Assembly: GCA_030783905.1 (NCBI GenBank)
Contig: JAQAHH010000003.1
Span: 1-64,000 of the forward strand
Direction of reading: 5' to 3'
From: Bisgaard Taxon 45
GTDB taxonomy: Bacteria; Pseudomonadota; Gammaproteobacteria; Enterobacterales; Pasteurellaceae
DNA length: 64,000 nucleotides
In this document: one piece after another, positions 17,977 through 28,612 of the stretch
Position numbering within the stretch: the first letter of the stretch is position 1
How the letters are laid out: the number at the start of each line of letters is the position of its first letter
Made by a program: the position numbers and the translations under genes
The notes under the pieces: generated by a model
Database searches by the model: none
What the model saw: only the letters and a program-made list of their open reading frames with translations
What the model was told of the DNA's origin: nothing

Positions 17977-19323
17977 TTAGTCACGCATACCAAGTTTTTT
18001 CTCCAGATAGTGGATATTAGTCCCACCCTGTTGAAAGTTTTCATCTGCAAGAATTAAATCGTGCAGAGGAATATTGGTTTTGATCCCCGTTAAAATAGTT
18101 TCGCCCAATGCATTTTGCATGCGACGAATCGCCACTTCACGGGTATCACCATAGGTGATCAACTTCGCAATCATTGAATCATAATACGGTGGAACCGTAT
18201 AACCCGCATACACATGTGAATCCCAACGTACCCCCAATCCACCTGGTGAATGTAAATGATCGACTTTACCAGGTGAAGGTAAGAAGGTTTTTGGATCTTC
18301 TGCATTAATACGGCATTCAATTGCATGACCACGTACTTTGACATCTTCTTGCTTAATCGAGATCGGTAAACCCGCAGCAATACGCAATTGCTCTTTCACC
18401 AAATCCACACCCGTGATCATTTCAGTGACAGGATGTTCGACTTGAATACGGGTATTCATCTCAATGAAATAGAATTCACCGTTTTCATACAAGAATTCAA
18501 ATGTGCCGGCCCCACGATAACCAATTTCGACACAAGCTTTAGCACAGCGTTCACCAATGTCACGACGCACCGTTTCGGAAATACCCGGTGCAGGGGCTTC
18601 CTCGACTACTTTTTGGTGACGACGTTGCATGGAACAATCACGCTCCGCTAAATAAATGGCATTACCATGGGTATCGGCTAAGACTTGAATTTCGATGTGG
18701 CGTGGATTTTCTAAGTATTTTTCCATATACACCATATCGTTATTAAACGCGGCTTTCGCTTCTGCTTTGGTCATTGCGATGGATTCTTCTAAAGACGCTT
18801 CGTCACGTACCACACGCATACCACGACCACCACCGCCACCAGAGGCTTTAATGATCACGGGATAACCAATGCGTTTTGCAATTTCTTTATTTTTAGCCAT
18901 GTCTGTCCCCACTGGTCCATCAGAACCGGGCACACAAGGTACACCTGACTTTTTCATGGCTTCAATGGCTGACACTTTATCACCCATTAAACGAATCACT
19001 TCCGCAGTCGGACCAATAAAAATAAAGCCCGAACGTTCAACTTGTTCCGCAAAATCCGCATTTTCAGATAAAAAACCGTAACCCGGGTGAATTGCATCAG
19101 CGCCAGTCACCTCAGCGGCGGCAATAATAGCAGGAATATTCAGATAACTTTTCGTTGAAGGCGCAGGACCAATACAAACAGTTTCATCTGCAAGTAAAAC
19201 GTGTTTCAATTCACGGTCTGCTGTGGAATGCACCGCAACAGTTTTTATGCCTAATTCTTTGCAAGCACGCAAAATACGTAGTGCAATTTCACCACGATTG
19301 GCAATAACCACTTTCTCTAACAT
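17977..19323 (-). CDS. accC: Acetyl-CoA carboxylase, biotin carboxylase subunit
   Basis: 448 residues, full length. ATP-grasp enzyme that carboxylates the biotin of AccB in the first step of fatty-acid synthesis. It shows the N-terminal [20 protein letters not shown], the glycine-rich ATP loop [34 protein letters not shown] and [20 protein letters not shown] with catalytic residues. It lies 101 bases downstream of accB on the same strand, the standard accBC operon. Confidence 0.98.
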   Translation of the reverse strand: MLEKVVIANRGEIALRILRACKELGIKTVAVHSTADRELKHVLLADETVCIGPAPSTKSYLNIPAIIAAAEVTGADAIHPGYGFLSENADFAEQVERSGFIFIGPTAEVIRLMGDKVSAIEAMKKSGVPCVPGSDGPVGTDMAKNKEIAKRIGYPVIIKASGGGGGRGMRVVRDEASLEESIAMTKAEAKAAFNNDMVYMEKYLENPRHIEIQVLADTHGNAIYLAERDCSMQRRHQKVVEEAPAPGISETVRRDIGERCAKACVEIGYRGAGTFEFLYENGEFYFIEMNTRIQVEHPVTEMITGVDLVKEQLRIAAGLPISIKQEDVKVRGHAIECRINAEDPKTFLPSPGKVDHLHSPGGLGVRWDSHVYAGYTVPPYYDSMIAKLITYGDTREVAIRRMQNALGETILTGIKTNIPLHDLILADENFQQGGTNIHYLEKKLGMRD

Positions 19324-19424
19324 AAGAAAATTCCACTTTGTAAGTAAATAGTGAATTCACTATCTAGTAATAGATTGATATGAAAAATAAGCGATATTAC
19401 ATCGCTTATTACAAATTTAGTTGA

Positions 19425-19886
19425 TTATTCAATGATGATAAGTTTTTGATCAAACTCAACCGCTTCACCGTCATTGACTAAGATCGCCTTCACCACGCCG
19501 GCTTTATCTGCCTCAATACGGTTCATCATTTTCATCGCTTCAACGATACAAAGTGCATCACCGACTTTTACTGTCTGACCGACTTCAACAAATGGTTTGG
19601 CTTCTGGACTTGGACTACGATAAAACGTGCCTACCATTGGCGAACGAATGAAATGACCGGATACCTCTTCCGCATTCACTGGTGCAGCTAAAACTGGGGC
19701 TGCGGCGGCAACAGGCGCAGCAACTGGCGCGGGAGCAGCTTGTACAGGTAGGCTATATTGCACTGCACTTGGTGCAGCAGAACCACGATTAATGCGAACG
19801 GATTCTTCCCCTTCCGAAATTTCCAATTCCATAATGCCCGATTCTTCTACTAATTCGATCAGCTTTTTAATTTTACGAATGTCCAT
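19425..19886 (-). CDS. accB: Biotin carboxyl carrier protein
   Basis: 153 residues. An N-terminal domain, an Ala/Pro-rich flexible linker (about 48-72) and a C-terminal biotinyl domain with the motif VEAMKMMN, in which Lys119 is biotinylated. It carries the carboxyl group between AccC and AccAD. First gene of accBC. Confidence 0.98.
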   Translation of the reverse strand: MDIRKIKKLIELVEESGIMELEISEGEESVRINRGSAAPSAVQYSLPVQAAPAPVAAPVAAAAPVLAAPVNAEEVSGHFIRSPMVGTFYRSPSPEAKPFVEVGQTVKVGDALCIVEAMKMMNRIEADKAGVVKAILVNDGEAVEFDQKLIIIE

Positions 19887-20040
19887 AATCTATGTCCTAA
19901 CATATTATTTTTTGACAACAAGCGAGCGATCAAGCAACAATAGCTCACTTGTCAATTGGTTAATTTTACATCTCGTGCGAGAGATTACCTGAAAATCGAT
20001 AACTTTGCGATAAAATTCTGTCAATTTCTTTAATTTATCA

Positions 20041-20487
20041 CTATTTTTTCAAGAAGCTGACTGCAAACTGGAACGCAAATTCATACCCTTTTGCCCCTAA
20101 ACCACAAATTACCCCTTCTGCCACATCACTAAAATAGGAATGATGGCGGAAAGGTTCACGTTTATGAACATTGGATAAATGGACTTCCACAAACGGAATT
20201 GCCACCGCCAATAAAGCATCACGTAATGCCACACTGGTGTGGGTAAAGGCAGCCGGGTTAATAATAATAAAATCAATTTGTTGAAAGCTTTGATGAATTT
20301 TTTCAATCAACTTTTCTTCACTATTGGCTTGAAAACAACTCAATTCTATCTCGTGCTGTTGCGCCAATGCTTGTAAATTTTGCTCAATTGCGTTTAAAGA
20401 TAAATGACCGTAATGTTTAGGCTCTCTCGCCCCTAACATATTCAAGTTTGGACCATTTAACAGCAAAATTCGTTTTGTTTGCGACAT
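20041..20487 (-). CDS. aroQ: 3-Dehydroquinate dehydratase, type II
   Basis: 148 residues. Third step of the shikimate pathway. Type II signature [19 protein letters not shown] at the N-terminus (Tyr at the lid), [20 protein letters not shown] with the active-site Asn, and [20 protein letters not shown] with the catalytic His. It lies 154 bases upstream of accB on the same strand, an arrangement common in gamma-proteobacteria. Confidence 0.97.
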   Translation of the reverse strand: MSQTKRILLLNGPNLNMLGAREPKHYGHLSLNAIEQNLQALAQQHEIELSCFQANSEEKLIEKIHQSFQQIDFIIINPAAFTHTSVALRDALLAVAIPFVEVHLSNVHKREPFRHHSYFSDVAEGVICGLGAKGYEFAFQFAVSFLKK

Positions 20488-20567
20488 GAAAGCTTCCTCA
20501 TTTAAGGGTGAGAATTATAACGACTTTTTTTGAAATAACAGTATTTGGGTGGTCTTATCAGTCCACT

Positions 20568-21578
20568 TTAATTGCTATCTTTAATTAGTGTAATATAGTC
20601 AGAATCCAATCCAATGAGTGGCAAACTTGAATCTGGCCACTGACGCATGACTTGGTAAGCCATCAGATCTAATGTATCCAATCCAGGTAGCATATCGGGG
20701 GTATATTGTTTTGCCAAACGTGCTAATTGGGTTAAGCCTAAACTACTCTCAATCGAAGAACTGATCACCGTAGGGATGCCATGTTGCTGCGCTTGCTTAA
20801 TCAATTCAACACAGCGTTGTATAGACCCCACTAAGGTTGGTTTAATCACTATCGCTTTCACTTGAGGCGTAAAAAAGTGCGGTGGATTTTGTTGGAATTC
20901 TGCATCACGCACGGTTTCGTCCCAGGCAATCGCAATGCCAGTTTCTTCAGCAAACTGGAGGCTTTCTGCCGGGGTTTTACAAGGTTCTTCCAAAAATTGA
21001 ATGCGCGAGCGATGTTCTGGTTTGACGTACTTTGCAAACATCTGTGCTTTCGTCGGTGTCCAACTGCGGTTCGCATCAAGGCGTAAATGTAAATCAGGAA
21101 TGGCTTCAAGGAGCATATCAGCAATCAATCCATCACGATTGGCCTCATACATCCCCACTTTAATTTTGGCGACTTTTTCCCCTGGCATTTGGTTGAGTGG
21201 CTCATAGAGCTCATCAGGATCACCATAACAAAGTGGCGCGACTTGGTAATTCCCTTCTTCAGGAAGCAAACCTGTCATTTCAGCCAACGCACAACTTAAT
21301 CCAAAGGCAACGGAAGGGTATAAATGTTCCAAAGGCAATTTTCCCGCTGAACCCTCACTAGCTGACCATTTTTCTAACCATGCCAATGCTTGTTCACGCG
21401 CTTGCGCTAAGGTTTCTACACTAAACTCAGGTAGGGGGGCAATTTCCCCCCAACCTTGTGTATCATCACAGCAAACTTGAACCAACAGCCCTTCACGCTG
21501 TTTCAAAAAACGATTGCGTAAAATAAGTTGGCTATCGACAGGAATGCAGTATTGATATAACTTAAATTTTCTTATCAT
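20568..21578 (-). CDS. menC: o-Succinylbenzoate synthase
   Basis: 336 residues. An enolase-superfamily enzyme that dehydrates SHCHC to o-succinylbenzoate in menaquinone synthesis. The barrel domain shows AKIKVGMYE with the catalytic Lys, LRLDANRSW with a metal ligand, [18 protein letters not shown], and [10 protein letters not shown] with the second catalytic Lys. It starts 2 bases after the stop of the small 57-aa gene and is part of menB-orf-menC. Confidence 0.94.
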   Translation of the reverse strand: MIRKFKLYQYCIPVDSQLILRNRFLKQREGLLVQVCCDDTQGWGEIAPLPEFSVETLAQAREQALAWLEKWSASEGSAGKLPLEHLYPSVAFGLSCALAEMTGLLPEEGNYQVAPLCYGDPDELYEPLNQMPGEKVAKIKVGMYEANRDGLIADMLLEAIPDLHLRLDANRSWTPTKAQMFAKYVKPEHRSRIQFLEEPCKTPAESLQFAEETGIAIAWDETVRDAEFQQNPPHFFTPQVKAIVIKPTLVGSIQRCVELIKQAQQHGIPTVISSSIESSLGLTQLARLAKQYTPDMLPGLDTLDLMAYQVMRQWPDSSLPLIGLDSDYITLIKDSN

Positions 21579-21580
21579 GG

Positions 21581-21754
21581 TTATTTTTCACATATTTTTG
21601 TTGCATCGTCATAACGCCCTCCATAATCTAAACAACGGTCTTTCGGATCAAGTGTTAACAACGCCATGCCAACAAAAAATACCGCAACAGCAAAGATAAA
21701 GAGAGATAATACACTTATCCCCCCTTTAAAGAGGACTTTCTTCCAAGAAAACAT
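21581..21754 (-). CDS. Small membrane protein, 57 aa, between menB and menC
   Basis: Short gene read directly: it starts [12 protein letters not shown] and has one transmembrane segment (about residues 12-34), then a polar tail [15 protein letters not shown] ending in KICEK, with two cysteines about a dozen residues apart. AAGGAAG lies about 6 bases before the ATG. The stop is 2 bases from the menC start, so it is very likely translated. Tails of this type (C-x-D-x-GG-x-W/Y...C) recur in small Gram-negative membrane proteins of unknown role. Confidence 0.7.
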   Translation of the reverse strand: MFSWKKVLFKGGISVLSLFIFAVAVFFVGMALLTLDPKDRCLDYGGRYDDATKICEK

Positions 21755-21836
21755 AGACTTCTTCCTTATGTATTAACGTTAGATAACACAATGCAGTTCG
21801 CTCATCACAAGCTTACCGCCTACAACAATACTTGGA

Positions 21837-22694
21837 TCAAGGATTACGTTTAAATTTACTGAAGTCAGGCGCACGTTTTTCATTAAACGCATTGCGCCCT
21901 TCTTGCCCTTCTTCTGTCATATAGAATAACATCGTGGCATTGCCTGCTAACTCTTGCAAGCCAGCTTGTCCATCGCAGTCTGCATTTAATGCTGCTTTCA
22001 AACAGCGTAAGGCGATCGGACTATTGCGGAGCATCTCACGACACCAACGCACCGTTTCTTTTTCTAACTCCGCGTAAGGCACGACAGTATTCACTAATCC
22101 CATCTCCAAGGCTTCTTTAGCGTCATATTGACGACATAAGAACCAAATTTCACGCGCTTTTTTCTGACCGACGATACGCGCCATATAACTTGCGCCCCAC
22201 CCCCCGTCAAAGGAACCCACTTTAGGGCCCGTTTGACCGAAAATCGCATTGTCTGCGGCAATAGTTAGGTCGCAAATCATATGTAATACATGTCCACCAC
22301 CAATCGCATAACCGGCTACCATTGCCACTACGGGTTTTGGACAAGTACGAATGTCACGCTGAAAATCCAACACATTTAAATGGTGTACGCCACTGTCATC
22401 TTTATAACCGCCGTAATCACCACGCACTTTTTGATCGCCACCAGAACAAAAGGCTTTCTCACCTTGTCCTGTTAAGACAATCACCCCCACTTTTTCATCA
22501 AAACGCGCATCCGCAAAGGCTTGAATCATTTCTTTGACAGTTTGTGGGCGAAATGCATTGCGTACTTCAGGACGATTAATGGTAATTTTAGCAATCCCAT
22601 CACTGGATTTATGATAAAGAATATCAGTATAACCTTCGCTATGGTCTTGCCATTCAATCGGGGCATAAAGTACGTCATCTTTTGGATTTTGCAT
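21837..22694 (-). CDS. menB: 1,4-Dihydroxy-2-naphthoyl-CoA synthase
   Basis: 285 residues, exactly the family length when started at 22694, where GAAGGAAT precedes the ATG; an in-frame extension upstream is not needed. Crotonase-fold enzyme that cyclises o-succinylbenzoyl-CoA in menaquinone synthesis. Key blocks: [73 protein letters not shown] and the C-terminal [12 protein letters not shown]. Confidence 0.98.
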   Translation of the reverse strand: MQNPKDDVLYAPIEWQDHSEGYTDILYHKSSDGIAKITINRPEVRNAFRPQTVKEMIQAFADARFDEKVGVIVLTGQGEKAFCSGGDQKVRGDYGGYKDDSGVHHLNVLDFQRDIRTCPKPVVAMVAGYAIGGGHVLHMICDLTIAADNAIFGQTGPKVGSFDGGWGASYMARIVGQKKAREIWFLCRQYDAKEALEMGLVNTVVPYAELEKETVRWCREMLRNSPIALRCLKAALNADCDGQAGLQELAGNATMLFYMTEEGQEGRNAFNEKRAPDFSKFKRNP

Positions 22695-22803
22695 GATAAA
22701 TTCCTTCAATTTGAGTTTTCTTATTCTAAAAAGTTCGTCCATTATAGCGGATGTTTTTCCAATCGGTGATAAATTCTTAGTACCACTTATTGTTTGTACA
22801 AAG

Positions 22804-24057
22804 TTAAGGCGCCAAATGGAATAATTGCGCGTGTTTTTTACGTAATTGCTCAATATCCGCCTTAAGCGTTAACGCCTGCTCTGCTCTGGCTAATGCTTGT
22901 TCTGCCATAAGCAAAGCAGCTTGTGAAACCGCTTTTTCTGGGACATTACGCCAAATACTGGCTAACACTTTTTGCATCACCAAGTTTACTTCCAAAATCC
23001 CCGCGCCATCACGGGAAATGGGGGCAAACGCATCACGTATCCATTCTGCACAATCTAACTCAACAATAGATAAACGATCATATTCTACAGTCTGCTCTTC
23101 TGCTTTAGATTCAGGCGCTCGTACAAACAAAGTCATCATCATTGTCATAATATTAATCGCAGTACCGGGATCATTCACCGCAGGTGAAAGAGCACGTTGC
23201 GCCGCCTCACTTAAGACAATAAAGCCCCAGTTAGGATCCTGTTCATACGTCCGTTCTTTCGCTAACACAAAACATTGCCGTAATGTTTCCTCTTCAACAT
23301 CCTGTTCAGTCTCTAGTGCACAAATCACTGTATCGGGTGAGATCAGTACGCCGGGGCGAACATAAATATGGATATACCCCTCGAGCGCTTGCGCCTTTTT
23401 TTGTAGCCCTTGCATATCAATATGGGTTAAATAGCCACTTTTCTTTGCCACCACTTTTTTGGCCACGGCGCTTGGCTGTCGCATTGATACTGCATTCATT
23501 TGAGGGGAATGACGGTAGTGTTGCAAGGCATTCCCCGTCACTTGTTCAATTTTTTCTAACGTATTACCTAAACGCCCAAGTTGAGATAAAGTGTACACCC
23601 AACGAATGAGAGTAATAATTAAATACAACAGGACGGCTACCGTACTAATAAATAAAATAAAGCGTCCATTTTGTGCATAAAATGCCATGCCTAAAGCCGT
23701 TTTGGCGATAATGGCGTAAATAAAGGCACAAATAAAACTGGTAATCGCGGTGCGCGTGGTGCTATCGCCCATGACTAAATCCGTTGCTCTTGGTGTCGCC
23801 CCACTTGACGCTGAGGCAAAGGCAGACACCATAACCGATAAGGAAAACGTGGTGACAGCTAACATGCTTGATGCAATCACATTAAGCAAACTTTCTAACG
23901 TCTCCTGCTTAATATCTGGCAAGCTCGCCACCTCTAACGTTCTCGCCCCTAAGCGTAGCGACAGCACAAAAATGACGGTGAACAACGCCCAACTAGTGGC
24001 GGTCACCCAGAGTTTATTACTTGGTTTTTTTAACAATAATAACCATTGATATAGCAT
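22804..24057 (-). CDS. DUF2254 family inner-membrane protein
   Basis: 417 residues. Four N-terminal transmembrane segments in the first 180 residues are followed by a soluble C-terminal region with [19 protein letters not shown] and [12 protein letters not shown], typical of DUF2254. Function unknown. The start at 24057 has AAAGGAG about 9 bases upstream; the frame extends further but without family support. It is divergent from glyQ. The 284-base gap between them holds a DNA uptake word near 24164 and a TATAAT-like hexamer upstream of glyQ. Confidence 0.85.
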   Translation of the reverse strand: MLYQWLLLLKKPSNKLWVTATSWALFTVIFVLSLRLGARTLEVASLPDIKQETLESLLNVIASSMLAVTTFSLSVMVSAFASASSGATPRATDLVMGDSTTRTAITSFICAFIYAIIAKTALGMAFYAQNGRFILFISTVAVLLYLIITLIRWVYTLSQLGRLGNTLEKIEQVTGNALQHYRHSPQMNAVSMRQPSAVAKKVVAKKSGYLTHIDMQGLQKKAQALEGYIHIYVRPGVLISPDTVICALETEQDVEEETLRQCFVLAKERTYEQDPNWGFIVLSEAAQRALSPAVNDPGTAINIMTMMMTLFVRAPESKAEEQTVEYDRLSIVELDCAEWIRDAFAPISRDGAGILEVNLVMQKVLASIWRNVPEKAVSQAALLMAEQALARAEQALTLKADIEQLRKKHAQLFHLAP

Positions 24058-24341
24058 GGCACGCACTCCTTTATTGCACGCATAAAATTCGTTCAAGTGT
24101 AACGAAAAATGAAACGAAAGTAAGTAAACTTCAGCAAATTTAATTGCCCAAATAGCAACAAGACGCACCGCACTTTAAACAGCCCTCACACAAACCAACA
24201 AATTAGCAAAGGTTACCCTTGTTCTAACACCATGAAAGATCAGTCAATACAGAGATTATTCTTTATCCGGCTTTGACTTTCCCCTATAATAAGGCGTATT
24301 TTTATCGCTATTTTTTAAACCTATTTTATAAAGACATTACC

Positions 24342-25247
24342 ATGACAACATTCAATGTAAAAACCTTTCAAGGTATGATCCTTGCATTACAAGATTATTG
24401 GGCAAATCAAGGTTGTACAATTGTTCAACCTTTTGATATGGAAGTAGGCGCGGGAACATCACACCCAATGACCGCCCTTCGTGCATTAGGCCCTGAACCG
24501 ATGGCGTTTGCTTATGTGCAACCTTCACGTCGTCCAACCGATGGCCGTTACGGCGAAAACCCAAACCGCTTGCAACATTATTACCAATTCCAAGTGGTGA
24601 TCAAACCGTCGCCAGATAACATTCAAGAACTCTATTTAGACAGCTTAAAAATGCTCGGTTTCGACCCAACGCAAAACGACATTCGTTTCGTGGAAGACAA
24701 CTGGGAAAACCCAACACTAGGGGCGTGGGGCTTAGGCTGGGAAGTGTGGTTAAACGGGATGGAAGTGACCCAATTTACCTATTTCCAACAAGTGGGCGGC
24801 TTAGAATGCAAACCTGTAACAGGTGAAATTACTTACGGTTTAGAACGTTTAGCCATGTATATTCAAGGTGTGGACAGTGTGTACGACCTCGTTTGGTCTG
24901 ACGGCCCATTAGGCAAAACTACTTACGGTGATGTGTTCCATCAAAACGAAGTAGAACAATCCACCTACAACTTTGAATACGCCAACACTGATTTCTTATT
25001 CTACTGCTTCGACCAATACGAAAAAGAAGCCAGCGAACTCTTAGCTCTGGAAAAACCTCTCCCATTGCCAGCTTACGAACGCATTTTAAAAGCCGCTCAC
25101 AGCTTCAATTTGCTCGATGCACGCAAAGCAATTTCCGTGACCGAACGCCAACGCTATATCTTACGTATTCGTGCCTTAACCAAAGGTGTGGCGGAAGCGT
25201 ACTACGCAAGCCGTGAAGCCTTAGGGTTTCCAGGTTGTAAGAGATAA
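24342..25247 (+). CDS. glyQ: Glycyl-tRNA synthetase alpha subunit
   Basis: 301 residues, family length when started at [10 protein letters not shown] (24342). Class II aminoacyl-tRNA synthetase catalytic subunit of the alpha2-beta2 enzyme. Nearly invariant blocks are present: [58 protein letters not shown] and [19 protein letters not shown]. The partner glyS normally follows closely, but here it begins 13 kb downstream at 38314, with accessory genes between. Confidence 0.98.
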   Translation: MTTFNVKTFQGMILALQDYWANQGCTIVQPFDMEVGAGTSHPMTALRALGPEPMAFAYVQPSRRPTDGRYGENPNRLQHYYQFQVVIKPSPDNIQELYLDSLKMLGFDPTQNDIRFVEDNWENPTLGAWGLGWEVWLNGMEVTQFTYFQQVGGLECKPVTGEITYGLERLAMYIQGVDSVYDLVWSDGPLGKTTYGDVFHQNEVEQSTYNFEYANTDFLFYCFDQYEKEASELLALEKPLPLPAYERILKAAHSFNLLDARKAISVTERQRYILRIRALTKGVAEAYYASREALGFPGCKR

Positions 25248-25300
25248 ATAATATAGTATTCTCAATATTTGAACCTAAATCACTATTAAAAAATACCAGA

Positions 25301-28195
25301 ATGTTAGGAAAAACACTTACTCCACAACAAAGCCAATATTATGCTTGGCTGCTGACACGCCATATAGCAGATGGCACTGTTGAATCGTTAGCAACGACTC
25401 TAGTAGATTCACAAGTTGACTTAAATCCACATCAAGTCGATGCTGCTTTGTTTGCTTGTCAAAATCCTTTGTCTAGAGGCGTGATTTTGGCGGACGAAGT
25501 GGGATTGGGTAAAACCATTGAGGCTGGTTTGGTGATTTTGCAACATTGGGCAGAGCGTAAACGAAAGATCTTAATCATTACCCCTGCTAATCTCCGAAAA
25601 CAATGGCATCAAGAATTACAGGATAAATTCGGTTTACAAGGGGTAATTTTAGAAGCCAAAAGTTATAACACCATCAAAAAACAGGGAAAAAATCCTTTTC
25701 GCCAAGAGGCTCCTATTATTTGTTCCTATCAGTTTGCTAAATCTAAAGCCAACGACCTAAAAGCTGTTGATTGGGATCTTGCTGTACTTGATGAAGCACA
25801 TCGCCTACGCAATGTCTATAAAAAAAGCAATGTCATCGCAAAAACCCTGAAAGAAGCACTTAATCATATACACTCCAAAGTTCTTTTGACGGCTACCCCT
25901 TTACAAAACTCACTTTTGGAACTGTATGGCTTAGTGAGTATGATTGATGAACGTGTATTTGGCGATTTGGACAGCTTTCGTAGCCAGTTTGGAGGAAAAC
26001 CATCTGAACAAAACTTAAAAAACTTACACAAGCGTTTACAAGCAGTTTGCAAACGTACTCTACGTCGTCAGGTGAAAGCCTATGTACCCTATACCGCACG
26101 CCTTGCTATTGTGCAGGAGTTTACACCTTCTGACGAAGAAAGGTTGCTTTCTACATTGGTCGCTGACTACTTGCGCCGTCCCAACCTTCAAGCCTTGCCT
26201 GAAGGACAGAGACAGCTAATTTCACTGGTATTATGGAAACTTCTAGCTTCAAGTAGCCGAGCAATTGCTGGCGCCCTAGATACCATGAGTAAGCGTTTAC
26301 AAGGCGTATTGAATGATGCAACGACACAAGATCTCGTCGAAACGCTGGATGAGGATTATGAAAGCTTGGACGAAACTGCGGAAGAATGGGAAAACGAAAA
26401 TGGCGAAACATCAGGCATAACCCCAGACCAATACCAAGCCATAGCCGACGAAATCGAAGAACTCAATCATTTTAAAATCTTGGCACAAAATATCCGCGAA
26501 GATGCCAAAGGCAAAGCTTTGTTTAATGCATTGGACAAAGCGTTTGCTGAGCTTAAACGTTTGGGCGCAGCACAAAAAGCCATTATTTTTACCGAATCGA
26601 AACGTACCCAAGAATACCTGCTTGAATGCTTATCCAAAAGTGTCTACTCAGGCGAAAACGGCGATGGTATTGTTCTATTTAACGGCACCAACAGTGGCCA
26701 TAAAGCCCAAACTATATACAAAAAATGGCTCAAAAAATACGAAGGTAGCGACAAAATCACTGGTTCAAAAACGGCTGATACACGTGCTGCCCTTGTCGAG
26801 CATTTCAAAGAACAAGCCACTATCATGATTGCCACCGAAGCTGGGGCTGAAGGGATCAATCTGCAATTTTGCTCGTTGGTCATCAACTATGATTTACCAT
26901 GGAACCCTCAGCGTATCGAGCAGCGTATCGGCCGTTGTCACCGCTATGGACAAAAACACGATGTGGTTGTGGTGAACTTTTTGAATAAAAGCAATGAAGC
27001 TGATGCTCGTGTGTATGAACTATTGTCTCAAAAATTTAAGCTTTTCGAAGGTGTATTCGGTGTCAGCGATGAAGTGCTTGGAGCCATCGGTTCAGGCATA
27101 GATATTGAACGCCGTATTGCCGACATCTATCGTCATTGCCGAGAACCGAATGATATCAAAGCTGGCTTTGAGGCACTTCAGCAAGAGCTATCTAGTGAAA
27201 TCAATGCTGCCATGCTCCAAACTCGCCAAGCTCTGCTAGAAAACTTTGATGAAGAAGTGCAGGAAAAACTCAAAATCCGAGCAGCTGACAGCGAGCACAC
27301 CCGCAACAAATACGAAAATTTGCTGCTCAACTTCACTCAAAGTGCACTAGGTGAACACGCAACCTTTGATGAACACGGCTTTACCTTGCACAGATTACCT
27401 GAAAACCTTTCAAACGACTTCAGTCACATCCAAGTAGGCCGCTATGAACTTCCCCGCCAAAGTGGTGATGCTTATCTCTACCGTATAAGCCATCCACTGG
27501 CACAAGCCCTGCTTGAACAAGCCAAGTCCTGCCATTGTCCGCCTGCCAAATTAATGTTTGATTACGGCGAATATCAGAAGCAACACGGCAGAATCAGCAC
27601 ATTGGAGCCTTATATTGGACAACGCGGGCAGTTGGTGGTTAAGCTTATTACCATTCATGCTTTTGATAACCAAGAGCAGCATTTGTTGATTACTGCCATC
27701 ACCGATGATGGCGAAATCTTGCAAGAATCCGACCCAGAAAAGCTGCTTGGTCTGCCCGCCATCCAAATACTTATCCCCCAGCCACTACAGATTCAGACGG
27801 CCTTATCCCAAGATATTACTGTACGTCGCCAAGCCATGCTGAATGAAGCACAACAACGCAACCTTGATTACTTTGAACAAGAAGTGCAAAAACTAGAGGA
27901 TTGGGCAGACGACCTGAAACACGGATTGGAACAAGAAATCAAAGAAACCGACCGGCAAATTAAAGAAATCCGCCGTACAGCCGCTACGGCCGCCACATTG
28001 GAAGAAAAACTCGCGTGGCAGAAAAAACAGCGGGAATTGGAAAGCAAACGCACCAAACAGCGGCGTGAATTGTTTGACAGGCAGGATAACATTGAAAATC
28101 AACGGAATGAACTGATTGAAGAGCTAGAACAAAGTTTGCAACAGAAAGTGGAGGAAGAAGAAATGTTTGTGATTGAGTGGGAGATAATACGATGA
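25301..28195 (+). CDS. SNF2-type helicase, first gene of a defence-like operon
   Basis: 964 residues. Superfamily 2 helicase of the SNF2/RapA type: LNPHQVDAALFA, Walker A in DEVGLGKTIEAG (65-76), DEAH (164-167), LLTATPLQNSLLELYGL, and the C-terminal helicase lobe with TEAGAEGINLQFCSLVINYD and QRIEQRIGRCHRYGQ (about 510-555). The last 90 residues are a charged coiled coil. ATP-driven translocation on DNA is expected. Only 53 bases separate it from glyQ and no strong Shine-Dalgarno is seen. Its end overlaps the next gene as ATGA, so the two are translationally coupled. Likely part of an anti-phage system with the following ATPase, Mod and Res. Confidence 0.85.
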   Translation: MLGKTLTPQQSQYYAWLLTRHIADGTVESLATTLVDSQVDLNPHQVDAALFACQNPLSRGVILADEVGLGKTIEAGLVILQHWAERKRKILIITPANLRKQWHQELQDKFGLQGVILEAKSYNTIKKQGKNPFRQEAPIICSYQFAKSKANDLKAVDWDLAVLDEAHRLRNVYKKSNVIAKTLKEALNHIHSKVLLTATPLQNSLLELYGLVSMIDERVFGDLDSFRSQFGGKPSEQNLKNLHKRLQAVCKRTLRRQVKAYVPYTARLAIVQEFTPSDEERLLSTLVADYLRRPNLQALPEGQRQLISLVLWKLLASSSRAIAGALDTMSKRLQGVLNDATTQDLVETLDEDYESLDETAEEWENENGETSGITPDQYQAIADEIEELNHFKILAQNIREDAKGKALFNALDKAFAELKRLGAAQKAIIFTESKRTQEYLLECLSKSVYSGENGDGIVLFNGTNSGHKAQTIYKKWLKKYEGSDKITGSKTADTRAALVEHFKEQATIMIATEAGAEGINLQFCSLVINYDLPWNPQRIEQRIGRCHRYGQKHDVVVVNFLNKSNEADARVYELLSQKFKLFEGVFGVSDEVLGAIGSGIDIERRIADIYRHCREPNDIKAGFEALQQELSSEINAAMLQTRQALLENFDEEVQEKLKIRAADSEHTRNKYENLLLNFTQSALGEHATFDEHGFTLHRLPENLSNDFSHIQVGRYELPRQSGDAYLYRISHPLAQALLEQAKSCHCPPAKLMFDYGEYQKQHGRISTLEPYIGQRGQLVVKLITIHAFDNQEQHLLITAITDDGEILQESDPEKLLGLPAIQILIPQPLQIQTALSQDITVRRQAMLNEAQQRNLDYFEQEVQKLEDWADDLKHGLEQEIKETDRQIKEIRRTAATAATLEEKLAWQKKQRELESKRTKQRRELFDRQDNIENQRNELIEELEQSLQQKVEEEEMFVIEWEIIR

Positions 28196-28422
28196 AGCTT
28201 TATCAAAATCGTTCTGGTAATTCTAATGTCGTTTCTTATCAGATATTTGAGGATTCAATTCATGTTGTATTCAAGAATGGTCGATGTAGAAATTATTTAT
28301 ATACATATATAAGACCGGGTAGATATACGGTAGAGCATATGAAAGATTTAGCAATACAAGGCATGGGCCTTAATTCTTATATTTCATCTGTAGTGAAGAA
28401 TAATTATGAAAGGAAATGGTAA
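28192..28422 (+). CDS. Small KTSC-like protein, 76 aa
   Basis: Resembles the KTSC domain: VSYQIFEDSIHVVFKNGRC, then NYLYTYIRPGRYTVEHMK and GMGLNSYIS, that is, strand-strand-YxY-helix-small-residue-S. KTSC domains are small and of unclear role and often lie beside nucleases or ATPases. The ATG overlaps the helicase stop (ATGA), so translation is coupled. More AT-rich than the helicase gene. Confidence 0.6.
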   Translation: MKLYQNRSGNSNVVSYQIFEDSIHVVFKNGRCRNYLYTYIRPGRYTVEHMKDLAIQGMGLNSYISSVVKNNYERKW

Positions 28423-28424
28423 AA

Positions 28425-28610
28425 ATGAAATCACCAAGTGAAGAATTAATCGAGTTGATCTCCCCTGTTTTATTTGAGAAAAAATTATTTTTAGCTTCTG
28501 ACCTAGAGCGGTACAGAGAAAAAATAATCGCAGGAGTCATGAAGCCAGAGGATTGGTTATTGGCAGTTGAAAAAGCTATTGATAAAGAAAAAGCAGAAGC
28601 AGGGGAGTAA
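28425..28610 (+). CDS. Small acidic helical protein, 61 aa
   Basis: I do not recognise it. Charged and helical (SPSEELIELISPVL, DLERYREKIIAG, AIDKEKAEAGE). The start at 28425 is preferred because AAAGGA lies about 10 bases upstream; the ATG at 28416 sits too close to that site and overlaps the previous gene. It ends 2 bases before the ATPase gene and so is part of the same transcription unit. Possible adaptor or regulatory subunit; no evidence beyond context. Confidence 0.5.
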   Translation: MKSPSEELIELISPVLFEKKLFLASDLERYREKIIAGVMKPEDWLLAVEKAIDKEKAEAGE

Positions 28611-28612
28611 AA

